In this document: positions 54,136 through 62,916 of the stretch, one piece after another
Position numbering within the stretch: position 1 is the stretch's first letter
Layout: every line of letters starts with the position of its first letter
NCBI GenBank assembly: GCA_004134995.1
Contig: REGP01000007.1
Location: forward strand, 62,001-126,000
DNA length: 64,000 bases
Reading direction: 5' to 3'
From: Oxalobacteraceae bacterium CAVE-383
GTDB taxonomy: Bacteria > Pseudomonadota > Gammaproteobacteria > Burkholderiales > Burkholderiaceae_D
Made by a program: the position numbers and the translations under genes
The notes under the pieces: model-generated
Told to the model about the DNA's origin: nothing
The model's input: the letters and a program-made list of their open reading frames with translations, nothing else
Databases searched by the model: none

Positions 54136-55185
54136 ATGCAATTTTCGACATTGGCGCGGCGCTGCGCCGGCCTGGCCGTCGGCGTTTCGCTGCTGATCGC
54201 CGGCACATCCGCGCACGCGGCCGATCCGATCCCGGTACGAGTCGGCGTGTCTGCAGATGCCGGCGGCGTCGGCTTCTTCATCGCCGACAAAAAAGGCTAT
54301 TTCAAGGAAGAAGGCCTGGCGGTCAGCTTCGTGAGTTTCGATTCCGCCGCCAAGATGATCGCGCCGCTCGGCGCCGGCCAGCTTGAAGTCGGCGCGGGCT
54401 CGCCATCGGCCGGCCTGTATAACGCCGTCACGCGCGGCATTCACATCAAGATCGTGGCGGACAAGGGATCGACGCCGCCGGGCTTTGGCTTCCAGCCTCT
54501 GCTGGTGCGCAAGGATCTGGTCGACAGCGGCCGCTATAAATCGCTCAAGGACCTCAAGGGCATGAAGATCGCCGGCAGCGCGCCGGGCAGCGGTTCCACT
54601 TCAACCCTGAACGAGGCATTGAAAAAAGGCGGCCTGAAATATTCGGACGTCGAGCGCGTGTTCCTGGCCTTCCCGCAGCACGTGCTGGCATTGCAGAACA
54701 AGGCGGTCGATGCCGCCATGACCACCGAACCGTCGGCCACCAAGGCGGTGCAGAGCGGCGCCGCGGTGCGCGTCATGGGCGACGATGAAATCTATCCGAA
54801 CCATCAACTGTCCGTGGTGCTGTATTCCGGCGGTTTCATCAACAACAATCCGGACGCCGCCAAGCGCTTCATGCGTGCCTATCTGCGCGCCACGCGCGAC
54901 TATAACGATGCGCTGAAAGACGGCCGGCTGGCCGGCCCGGGCGCCGAAGACGTGATCGCTATCCTGACCGCCTACACCAACGTCAAGGATCCCGCCGTGT
55001 ATCGCGCCATGCACCTGCAGTTCTGCAATCCGGACGGCGCCGTATATGAGCCGAGCCTGAAGAACGATCTGGCGTTCTTCAAGGAACAGGGTGACGTCAA
55101 GGGCAATGTAACCGTGGACGATGTGCTGGATACGTCATTCGCCGCAGCCGCGGTGAAGGAACTCGGCGTCTACAGGAAAAAGTGA
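54136..55185 (+). CDS. NMT1/TauA-type periplasmic substrate-binding protein
   Basis: 349 residues from the ATG at 54136 after GGGAGACAAAACC. Signal peptide cleaved about AHAAD. The mature start VRVGVSADAGGVGFFIADKKG is typical of nitrate/sulfonate/aromatic-acid binding proteins of the NMT1 group. It lacks a permease and ATPase here. Its 3' end overlaps the convergent glycosyltransferase gene by 16 bp. It is the last gene of the rightward arm. Confidence 0.9.
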   Translation: MQFSTLARRCAGLAVGVSLLIAGTSAHAADPIPVRVGVSADAGGVGFFIADKKGYFKEEGLAVSFVSFDSAAKMIAPLGAGQLEVGAGSPSAGLYNAVTRGIHIKIVADKGSTPPGFGFQPLLVRKDLVDSGRYKSLKDLKGMKIAGSAPGSGSTSTLNEALKKGGLKYSDVERVFLAFPQHVLALQNKAVDAAMTTEPSATKAVQSGAAVRVMGDDEIYPNHQLSVVLYSGGFINNNPDAAKRFMRAYLRATRDYNDALKDGRLAGPGAEDVIAILTAYTNVKDPAVYRAMHLQFCNPDGAVYEPSLKNDLAFFKEQGDVKGNVTVDDVLDTSFAAAAVKELGVYRKK

Positions 55186-57176
55186 TATAGCGCTTCCCCC
55201 AGCGCCTCCGGCCGGCCATCGAACAAGACGTCCAGCGCCGCCGGCTGTTCCAGTTGCCGATACAGCGCTGCTCTTTCGGCGCCGTTGTCGGCCATGCGGA
55301 CCGCCGCCTGGATATACGCCTCGACGGTTGCGGCGATGCTCCAGTCCGGCAAACGCAGCCGGCGGAACAGCCCTTCGTCGATATGCTCGAACACTTCCGG
55401 GCCGGTCTTGCAGACCCCCGGCACGCCCAGCATCACCGCGTCGATGATGCCGTTGGTATTACCGAACGGGAACGGGCTGATGAACATGTCGCAGGCATCC
55501 AGCGTGGCCATGTAATCCGCATACGGCCGATGCGGATACACTTCCGCCCCCGGCAGATAGCTGCGTATCAGCCGCAATACCTGGGGCGTGGTCAGGCCCT
55601 GCGCCTGGCCCACCAGAAAATGGAAGCGTATCCGGCTTTGCGCCTGCACCTGGATCTGGCGGCAGGCCAGCAGGAAACGCGGATTGAGCTTCATGATCGT
55701 CGCGGCGACGGCGATATTGACCGGCGGCCGGTCGGCCCCCTCCTCCTTGCCCATGCGTTCGGCGCCCGCCATGCGTTGCGCGCGCGCCGCGGCATTGCGG
55801 CCGTCATTAGCCTTCAGCACCGGCGGCCAATACGGCTGCCCATCCCTGGGCAGGCGCAGCAGCTTTTCGCTGAAACAGGCCGGATCGCCGACGAAATCGT
55901 CTTCGACGCTGATGTAATCGATGCAATCCGAATGCGTTGTCGCGGGATGGCCCAGCGCGGCGACCTGCAGCGGCGCCAGGCGCAGATTCGCGGCATACAT
56001 GGTGATCGGGAACATGCCTACGCTCGGCATGTAAAACACCGCCGGCTTGCGCGCGGCGGCAAACGCGTGCAGTTGCTGGAGGCCGGCGCGCATATCGTCC
56101 GGCGCGCCAAGTTCGATCACTTCATCGAAGACCGCGCAGCCGGCGTCGTCGATGTGCGCCGCCGACGCCATCGCCACCACATGGAAACGCGCGCGCGCGG
56201 CCGTCAGCGTTTTGGCATGCGTGCGGTAGATGGAATGCGTGCGGCCGAACCACTCCAGCAGCACCAGCATCACCGGCTTGGCGGCATCGGCCGACTTCGG
56301 CGCCGGCGATACATACGCGCCCTTGGCCGCCACATCGTGCAGCCCGACCGCCGCCAATTGCTTGCGGATCAGGCGATTGATCGGGCGCTTGATTTCATGG
56401 CGTCCCGGCAGATCGGCGTAACTGCAATGCATGTAGACGTCATGCAGGATGCCCAGCGGCAGCCCGTCCAGCGATTCGATCTCGTCCAGATGCGCGGGCA
56501 GCCATCCCAGCAGCGCTTCGCGCTTGCCGTGCGCGATCGGCGTGCCGAGGAAGCGCGGCGACAGCAAGGCCAGAAACAGTCCCGCCGCCATCGGCCGGTT
56601 TTGCCGCCACAGCAATTCCACATTCAGCGGCAGTTCCGACTCGGGCGAATACAGGATGCAGAATTTCGGCAGGTCGCGTTCGGTCACCTGGAATTCCGCC
56701 GCATCCGGACCGAGCGCATTGAGCGACTTCAATATGTGATCGCAGTTCACGAATGCGCTGGCCGCGAACAATGCCGCCAGCCAGCGCTGGAATACAATCA
56801 GCCGGCCGAAGCCGTCGATCGAAATCTGGAAATCCGGATCGGAAAACAGCGCCGAAATGGCGCCGGCGACGCGGTTGAGCAAATGCTGTTCGCGCAGCGA
56901 TTCGGGCATCAATTCCATCGCCGCCGAACGCGGCAGCATGACGTGCGTATCGAGCCGGCCGTAATTGGTGTCGATCAGCTTGAGCAGCCGCACCAGTTCG
57001 CGCGCGGCGGTTTCATGCTGGCGCGAATAGCAAAGGAATTCGAATTTTTCGAGGGAAAAAGCGGTTCCGGCCGCTTCCGCTGCTGTCGCGTCGATCTCCT
57101 CGCGCCGGGCCGTCATGCCGCGGCCCGCGCAGCCGTACAGGGAAAGTCCATTTTTTTCATTTTTCGATTGTGACAC
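55170..57176 (-). CDS. HMW1C-like cytosolic N-glycosyltransferase (GT41)
   Basis: 668 residues. A helical N-terminal half is followed by a GT-B catalytic half with LGHPATTHSDCIDYISVEDD, FSEKLLRLPRDGQPYWPP and SPFPFGNTNGIIDAVMLGVP, which are signatures of the HMW1C/NGT group. These enzymes add hexose to Asn in NxS/T sequons in the cytosol. The usual adhesin partner gene is absent. Start GTG at 57176 sits one base after the LysR stop, implying coupling; ATG at 57116 is the alternative. Confidence 0.88.
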   Translation of the reverse strand: MSQSKNEKNGLSLYGCAGRGMTARREEIDATAAEAAGTAFSLEKFEFLCYSRQHETAARELVRLLKLIDTNYGRLDTHVMLPRSAAMELMPESLREQHLLNRVAGAISALFSDPDFQISIDGFGRLIVFQRWLAALFAASAFVNCDHILKSLNALGPDAAEFQVTERDLPKFCILYSPESELPLNVELLWRQNRPMAAGLFLALLSPRFLGTPIAHGKREALLGWLPAHLDEIESLDGLPLGILHDVYMHCSYADLPGRHEIKRPINRLIRKQLAAVGLHDVAAKGAYVSPAPKSADAAKPVMLVLLEWFGRTHSIYRTHAKTLTAARARFHVVAMASAAHIDDAGCAVFDEVIELGAPDDMRAGLQQLHAFAAARKPAVFYMPSVGMFPITMYAANLRLAPLQVAALGHPATTHSDCIDYISVEDDFVGDPACFSEKLLRLPRDGQPYWPPVLKANDGRNAAARAQRMAGAERMGKEEGADRPPVNIAVAATIMKLNPRFLLACRQIQVQAQSRIRFHFLVGQAQGLTTPQVLRLIRSYLPGAEVYPHRPYADYMATLDACDMFISPFPFGNTNGIIDAVMLGVPGVCKTGPEVFEHIDEGLFRRLRLPDWSIAATVEAYIQAAVRMADNGAERAALYRQLEQPAALDVLFDGRPEALGEALYHFFL

Positions 57177-57177
57177 G

Positions 57178-58083
57178 TTATCGGTGAATCACCGGCAAGG
57201 CCAGCAAACCCTTGACGGCATGATCCAGGAAAGCCCGCACCTTCGGCGCCATATGCCGCCCGCCGCCGGTTACCACCTGCACCGGCAGCGGCGGCGCTTC
57301 GTATTCACGCATTATCCGGATCAGCGCGCCGGCGGCAAGATCGTCGGCGACCTGATAGCAAAGCAGGCGCGCAATGCCGCGCCCGGCGCGCGCCGCCAGT
57401 ATCTGCGCTTCGATGTCGTTGACCGTAAAGCGCGGCGCCAGACGCACCACCGATTCCTTGCCGCCCGCGCCCAGGCCCTGGAAACGCCATTCGCGCGGCC
57501 CAGACCAGATGGCGCTGAAGATGGTGTCGTGCGCCATCAAATCCTTGGGCCGGTGCGGCACGCCGCGTTCGGCGAGATACGCCGGACTGGCCACCAATAT
57601 CCGGCTGACCTGGCCGACCTTCCTGGCGATCAGCGACGAATCGGGCAAATCGCCGATCCGCACCGCGACGTCGATGCCTTCGTCGATCATGTCCAGGTTG
57701 CGGTCGTTGAGCACCAGCTCCACCTGCATCTCCGGGAAGGCGTCGAGAAAACTGTCGACCAGCGTTGCCACATGGCGGCGGCCGAATTGCGTCGGCGCCG
57801 TCACCCGCAGCAAACCGCGCAAAGGCTGCACGGCCGCGCTGCCCGCAAGACCGTCGTAATCGGCCAGCAGGGCGCGCGCCCGCGCCGCCAGCTCCAACCC
57901 CAGCTTGGTCGGCGCCAGCCGGCGCGTACTGCGTTCGACCAAGCGGGCGCCGACGCGGTCCTCCAGCGCCGCCAGCGCGCGCGTGACCGCCGGACCGGAG
58001 CGATGCAGCTTGCGCCCGGCCGCCGCCATGCCGCCCTCATCCACCACGGCGATAAAAATAGCCAGCTCATCGAGCCTGTCCAT
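57178..58083 (-). CDS. LysR-family transcriptional regulator
   Basis: 301 residues from the ATG at 58083, chosen because GAGG lies seven bases upstream; a GTG at 58104 would add seven residues. HTH in residues 1-60 (RLDELAIFIAVVDEGGMAAAGRKLHRS). It is divergent from the GST gene (115 bp gap), its likely target. It is followed at once by the glycosyltransferase gene, an unusual pairing for LysR. Confidence 0.9.
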   Translation of the reverse strand: MDRLDELAIFIAVVDEGGMAAAGRKLHRSGPAVTRALAALEDRVGARLVERSTRRLAPTKLGLELAARARALLADYDGLAGSAAVQPLRGLLRVTAPTQFGRRHVATLVDSFLDAFPEMQVELVLNDRNLDMIDEGIDVAVRIGDLPDSSLIARKVGQVSRILVASPAYLAERGVPHRPKDLMAHDTIFSAIWSGPREWRFQGLGAGGKESVVRLAPRFTVNDIEAQILAARAGRGIARLLCYQVADDLAAGALIRIMREYEAPPLPVQVVTGGGRHMAPKVRAFLDHAVKGLLALPVIHR

Positions 58084-58198
58084 GCGGCGCCTCAATTCTT
58101 CCACTAATTGAAATTATTCTTTTCCATTTTGCCAGATTCCAGATCACGAATGAAATTATTAGAATCCGTGCATCAAACATTTTTCGAGGAGAATTTTC

Positions 58199-58846
58199 AT
58201 GACGCAAACCGCCAACAACACCGCCGCAATCACGGAATTCCAATTGCACGGCGTTTCGCTTTCAGGCCATTGCCATCGTGTCGAGCTGATGCTGCTGATG
58301 CTCGGCCTGCCTTATCGCCGGGTCGATGCGCCGGCCGAAGTCAGGAACACGCCGGCGTTCCTGCGCCTGAATCCGCTCGGGCAGATTCCGATGCTGCAAC
58401 AAGGCGATCTGGCGCTGGCCGACAGCAACGCCATCCTGGTTTATCTGGCGCGCCAATATGCGCCGGGCGGCCACTGGCTGCCCGAGGAGCCGCTGGCGGC
58501 CGCGCACGTGCAGCGCTGGCTCTCGATCGCCGCGGGCGAAGTGATGTACGGCCCCGCCAAGGCGCGCCTGATCGGTCTTGGCTGGGTCGAGGGCGATGCC
58601 GCGCCGGCCCAGCGCATCGCTGCGCGGCTGCTGGCGTTCATGGAAGCGCACCTGCATGGCCGCGACTGGCTCGCCACCGAACAGCCCACCATCGCCGATA
58701 TCGCCTGTTATTCGTATGTCGCGCATGCGCCGGAAGGCCGCATTTCGCTGGCGCCGTACCCGTCGGTCAGGGCATGGCTGCAACGCGTCGAAGCATTGCC
58801 GCGTTTCCGCCGCATGCCCGCCACGCCATTGCCTGCGGCGGTCTAG
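58199..58846 (+). CDS. Glutathione S-transferase family protein
   Basis: 215 residues. Thioredoxin-like N-terminal domain to about residue 90, with LSGHCHRVELMLLMLGLPY and the cis-Pro/Glu-Ser site NPLGQIPML...LADSNAILVYLA (Ser in place of the commoner Glu-Ser pair is ADSNA). The helical C-terminal domain carries PTIADIACY. Likely detoxification of electrophiles with glutathione. ATG at 58199 follows CGAGGAGAATTTTC. The next gene follows by 36 bp in the same direction. Confidence 0.92.
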   Translation: MTQTANNTAAITEFQLHGVSLSGHCHRVELMLLMLGLPYRRVDAPAEVRNTPAFLRLNPLGQIPMLQQGDLALADSNAILVYLARQYAPGGHWLPEEPLAAAHVQRWLSIAAGEVMYGPAKARLIGLGWVEGDAAPAQRIAARLLAFMEAHLHGRDWLATEQPTIADIACYSYVAHAPEGRISLAPYPSVRAWLQRVEALPRFRRMPATPLPAAV

Positions 58847-58882
58847 GTCCGGGCTTTTTCATAGCACATAGGGAGTATTGCC

Positions 58883-59863
58883 ATGAACACGTTTCCATAC
58901 CATAGCGACGAGGTGGCGGCCCAGCATCTGGCCGGCGTGACGGCCTCCGGCGCCGGCATCCGGGCATTCATGCCGGATCAGCATCGTCTGTTTTTCGCGG
59001 GTTTGCGCTACGTGTTCGCCACCGCCACCGCCGCCGACGGCTGGCCGGTTGCGATGGTTTTGACGGGCGAACCGGGCTTTATCGATACGCCCGATTCGCA
59101 AACCCTGCGCATCGCGCCGCAGACCGTCACAGGCTACGGCCCGGATGAAACGGAGAACGGCCTGTTCGCCGAAGGCCGGCAAATCGGCCTGCTCGGCATC
59201 GACCTGATGACCCGCCGCCGCAATCGCGCCAATGGCCGCATAACGGCAAGCGCCCGCATCGGCGGCGCGCTCGTCATCACGATCGCAATCGACCAAAGCT
59301 TCGGCAATTGCCCGCAATATATCCAGAGCCGCCGCGTGCATCCCGGGCTCGGCGGCGATGGCGCGGACAACAATGGGCCCGCCGCGTTCGAGGCCTTTTC
59401 CGGACTCGATGCGGCAGCGCGCACCGCGATCGCGAATGCCGACACCTTCTTCATCGCCAGCAGGTCGCGCACCGACGGCCCCGGCGGCGGCGCCGACATC
59501 TCGCACCGCGGCGGACGGCCAGGCTTCGTGCACATCGAGGGAGAGGATTTGTGGGTGCCGGATTTCCGCGGCAACAATTTCTTCAATACACTGGGCAATC
59601 TGCGCGGCGAGCCCCGCGCCGCCCTGCTTTTCATCGATTTCGATAGCGGCGGCGTGCTGCATCTGCAAGGCGAAGCGGAGATTCACTGGCGGCCGGAAGC
59701 GATGCGGCATTTCGAGGGAGCGGAACGTTTCTGGCGCTTTCGGGTGCAGCGCGGATGGCGGCGCGCCGGGGCGCTGCCCTTGCGCTGGTCGTTTATCGAC
59801 GCCGCGCCGGGCACGCTGCAAAGCGGCAATTGGCAAATCGCGCCGGGCGCGGCGGCGGCTTAA
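58883..59863 (+). CDS. Pyridoxamine 5'-phosphate oxidase-like flavoprotein
   Basis: 326 residues. The split-barrel region is visible around HIEGEDLWVPDFRGNNFFNTLGNLRGEPRAALLFIDF (read in parts), which fits FMN-binding PNPOx-like proteins of the longer type often joined to GST or ferredoxin-reductase modules. NCPQYIQSRRV is a family block. Probably an FMN or F420/heme-binding oxidoreductase; the substrate is unknown. It likely shares a transcript with the GST. Its stop overlaps the convergent diguanylate cyclase gene by 4 bp. Confidence 0.82.
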   Translation: MNTFPYHSDEVAAQHLAGVTASGAGIRAFMPDQHRLFFAGLRYVFATATAADGWPVAMVLTGEPGFIDTPDSQTLRIAPQTVTGYGPDETENGLFAEGRQIGLLGIDLMTRRRNRANGRITASARIGGALVITIAIDQSFGNCPQYIQSRRVHPGLGGDGADNNGPAAFEAFSGLDAAARTAIANADTFFIASRSRTDGPGGGADISHRGGRPGFVHIEGEDLWVPDFRGNNFFNTLGNLRGEPRAALLFIDFDSGGVLHLQGEAEIHWRPEAMRHFEGAERFWRFRVQRGWRRAGALPLRWSFIDAAPGTLQSGNWQIAPGAAAA

Positions 59864-61404
59864 TTGGCGTTGCTTGCCATAACCCGGTCGCGGCCGCTGG
59901 ACTTGGCCAGGTACAAGGCTTCATCGGCGGCGCCGATCAGGTGCGACGGCATGGCGTCGGGCGGCACCGGCATCAGTGCATTGACGCCGGCGCTCACGGT
60001 CACCACGCCGGGCAGGTTTCGTTCATGCCTGATTTCCAGTTCGCGAATGGTTTTGCGGATTTCCTCCGCCACGCGCAAAGCGCCCGCCACGTCGGTATTC
60101 GGCAGCAGCAATGCGAATTCCTCGCCGCCGTAGCGCGCCGCCAGATCGCCGGGCCGGCCTTCGGTTCCCTGCAGCGCCAGCCCCACTTGCCGCAGGCATT
60201 CGTCGCCGGCCAGGTGGCCGTACAGGTCGTTATATTGCTTGAAGCAATCGACGTCGATCATGATCAGCGCCAGCGAGCTGGCCGAACGCGTGGCGCGGCT
60301 CAGTTCGTCCTTCAGCACGATATCGAAATGGCGCCGGTTGGCCAGCCCGGTCAGGCCGTCCTGCAGCGCCAGCTTCTCCAGAGTATGGTTCAGTTTGCGC
60401 AAGGCCTCGCCGGTGCGGCGCGCTTCCCGTTCCGCCTGCACCCGCAATCCGATCTGGCCGACCAGCCGGAACCCGAGAAAAGCGAGCACCACGATGATGA
60501 TCGCAATCACGGTCGCATCCAGCAGGGTGGCGCGGTGCCATTCGGCCAGCGTCTCGTCCTTCGACAGCGCGGCATTCACCACCAGCGGAAAATGCCCCAG
60601 ATGCCGATAACTGTTGAGCCGCACCACGCCATCGGTCGGCGAAACCATTTCCGCATTGCCGCTGAGATTGAAAGGGCTGTACAACTGGAACAGCGGACCG
60701 GCTTGCAGGTCCTTGCCGACCGAATCCGGCAGCAAGGGCCGCCGCACCAATTGCGTGCCGTTATTGAGCGCAAGCAGGATTGCGCCCTGCTCGCCGATAT
60801 CGAAGCTATTGTAATATTCGCTGAAATAATCGATCCCGATGGTCGCCAGCGCGACGCCGGCAAAATTGCCGTTGGCGTCGTTCAGGCGCCGCGACAGCGG
60901 AATCACCCAATCGCCGGTGGATCGGCTGCGCACCGGCGGACCGACATGCGGCCCCAAGTCGGTATGCGTTCTGTGATACACGAAGTATTCGCGATTGGCA
61001 GAATTGTTGGCGGGATCGAATGCGGCACGCGACGTCGCCAGCAAGCGGCCGTCCTTGTCGGTAATGAACAGGGCCTTCAATTCAGGCAATTCGGAGACCT
61101 GCAACGCCAGCAATTTTTGCAAGCGCGCCAGCGCCTTGGGCGAAACGCCGTCGTTGGCCACGCGCTCCGTCACGCCCACCAATGACGTATCGGCGGCCCT
61201 GAGCGCATCGTCGGCATGCTGGGCCAATGAACGCGCCATATTTTCGGTGGCGGTTTTCAGTTCTTTCAATTGCACCGCGCGCGCGTTCCACGCGTTCAAT
61301 GCGGTGATCGCCACGATCAGCAGGCAAACCAGCAGGACAAAGAAAGCCGCTCCCAAGGCGACTCGCGATCTGGCGTAATCCGGAAGTATTGATGTAATGC
61401 GCAT
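59860..61404 (-). CDS. Cache-domain diguanylate cyclase
   Basis: 514 residues. A membrane helix at about 15-36, a periplasmic dCache-type sensor (about 40-290), a second helix (about 293-315) and a C-terminal GGDEF domain. The active site is GGEEF (426-430), and the inhibitory I-site RPGD sits five residues before it, so both synthesis of c-di-GMP and product inhibition should work. It senses an external small molecule, not known. ATG at 61404. Confidence 0.93.
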   Translation of the reverse strand: MRITSILPDYARSRVALGAAFFVLLVCLLIVAITALNAWNARAVQLKELKTATENMARSLAQHADDALRAADTSLVGVTERVANDGVSPKALARLQKLLALQVSELPELKALFITDKDGRLLATSRAAFDPANNSANREYFVYHRTHTDLGPHVGPPVRSRSTGDWVIPLSRRLNDANGNFAGVALATIGIDYFSEYYNSFDIGEQGAILLALNNGTQLVRRPLLPDSVGKDLQAGPLFQLYSPFNLSGNAEMVSPTDGVVRLNSYRHLGHFPLVVNAALSKDETLAEWHRATLLDATVIAIIIVVLAFLGFRLVGQIGLRVQAEREARRTGEALRKLNHTLEKLALQDGLTGLANRRHFDIVLKDELSRATRSASSLALIMIDVDCFKQYNDLYGHLAGDECLRQVGLALQGTEGRPGDLAARYGGEEFALLLPNTDVAGALRVAEEIRKTIRELEIRHERNLPGVVTVSAGVNALMPVPPDAMPSHLIGAADEALYLAKSSGRDRVMASNAN

Positions 61405-61826
61405 GCCACCCTAGAAAAAATGAATTCGGCGTCCCCAAAAGCGCCGCACGCCTATATTACTCGCCTGTTTTGCGGCCTGCGGCATTCTAACGTCCACAGT
61501 TGCGCGAACAGCAAAAGAGCAATACAAAATGCTTATCGCACAAATGTAAATTTTATCGGCCCGAAATCCGGGCATGCAAAAGCGGGGCCATGCCGATAAC
61601 GGCGCGGCGGCCGCACAGTTTGCTGCAAATGCACGTTCAGCGCGCCGCGGCGCCAAACATTAAAAAATTTTAAATTTGTTTTAGCGCAACAACGCCGTCC
61701 GCCTCCAGTAGGCCATGTCACGAAGCAGACATATATCCTCTTTATTCTCCGACCCTTTGCTGCTCTGCAATAGACCAGATCCGATGCGCCGGACGCATCA
61801 AAGAATTTCAAACGAAGGGGAAATCC
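61405..61826. other. Intergenic region upstream of porin
   Basis: No gene of credible composition is seen in these 422 bp. It is AT-rich near 61660-61690 (ATTAAAAAATTTTAAATTTG), which suits promoter or regulator-binding DNA between the divergent cyclase and porin genes. AAGGGG at 61815-61820 is the porin ribosome-binding site. Confidence 0.6.
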
Positions 61827-62906
61827 ATGCAATTCAAGTCACTCGGCATCGCCGCCGGCACGATCGCGGCGTCATTCCTGATGGCCGGCACCGCCGCCGC
61901 GCAAACCAGCAATGTCACCATCTACGGCATCATCGACGCCGGTCCGGAAATCATCAATAACGCCGGCGCCAGCGCCAACACGCTGGAACGCATCAGCTCG
62001 GGCAACCTGACCGGTTCGCGCATCGGCTTTCGCGGCGTGGAAGATCTGGGCGGCGGCCTGGCGGCGGTGTTCACACTGGAAAACGGCCTGGACGTCAGCA
62101 CCGGCGCGGCGCTGCAAGGCGGCCGCCTGTTCGGCCGCCAGGCTTTCGTCGGCCTGCAAGGCAACTGGGGCAGCCTGCTGCTGGGCCGCCAGAACAGCCT
62201 GCAACTGGACTGGATGAGCAAATACAACACCATGGACAACGCCACCTGGTCGTCCAAGGTGCTTGACGCCTCGTTCTCGGACCGCGTCGACAATGAAGTC
62301 AAATTGTCCGTGAAAGTCGCCGATCCGCTTGATGTCTCCGCCTACTACAGCACCGGCTTCGACTCGACCAAGGGCGGCGAAATCGCCGGCAGCGCCAAGG
62401 CGGGCCGCGAATATGGCTTGGGCACCCAATACACGGGCGGCACGTTGCGGCTGGCAGCGTTGTACGATTCGAAAAACGGCCAGACCGCCGTCGCCGCATC
62501 CGATACCGACCGCCATCTGACATTCGGCGCGCGCTACCGCTTCACCGAGTCTGTCGAAGCCATGGGCGGCTATCTGTTCCGCAAGCAGGACACGGCGAAC
62601 GTCGTCACGCGCGCCGATATGTACTGGATCGGCGCGACATGGCAGGTTATCGGCCCGTGGCAGCTCAGCGCGTCGTACTACCATCTCAACCAGAAGGAAT
62701 CGGCTCAGGATCCGTCGTCGATCGTCACCCTGGTCAAGTACAACCTGTCCAAGCGCACCGATCTGTACCTGATCAATTCGTATGTGATGAACCGGGGCGG
62801 CTCGAATCTGGGCGTCAACGGATTCGGTTCCGGCACCGCCACCACCGACATCACGCCTGGCAGCAATCAGTTCGGTACAATGTTCGGCATTCGCCACACA
62901 TTCTGA
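61827..62906 (+). CDS. Gram-negative porin
   Basis: 359 residues. Signal peptide cleaved about AAAQT, then NVTIYGIIDAGPEI, GSRIGFRGVEDLGGGLAAVF and RQAFVGLQGNWGSLLLGRQ of the betaproteobacterial porin family, ending IRHTF. It is not a close match to the porin at 45045. It is followed 10 bp later by an ABC ATPase gene, an uncommon arrangement that suggests a joint outer- and inner-membrane uptake unit. Confidence 0.93.
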   Translation: MQFKSLGIAAGTIAASFLMAGTAAAQTSNVTIYGIIDAGPEIINNAGASANTLERISSGNLTGSRIGFRGVEDLGGGLAAVFTLENGLDVSTGAALQGGRLFGRQAFVGLQGNWGSLLLGRQNSLQLDWMSKYNTMDNATWSSKVLDASFSDRVDNEVKLSVKVADPLDVSAYYSTGFDSTKGGEIAGSAKAGREYGLGTQYTGGTLRLAALYDSKNGQTAVAASDTDRHLTFGARYRFTESVEAMGGYLFRKQDTANVVTRADMYWIGATWQVIGPWQLSASYYHLNQKESAQDPSSIVTLVKYNLSKRTDLYLINSYVMNRGGSNLGVNGFGSGTATTDITPGSNQFGTMFGIRHTF

Positions 62907-62916
62907 TCGGGCAGCG

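Noticed and set aside
51872..54208. Open frame of about 780 codons on the minus strand opposite the binding protein and bicupin genes
   Set aside because: Antisense of genes with clear motifs and ribosome-binding sites; no family features of its own.
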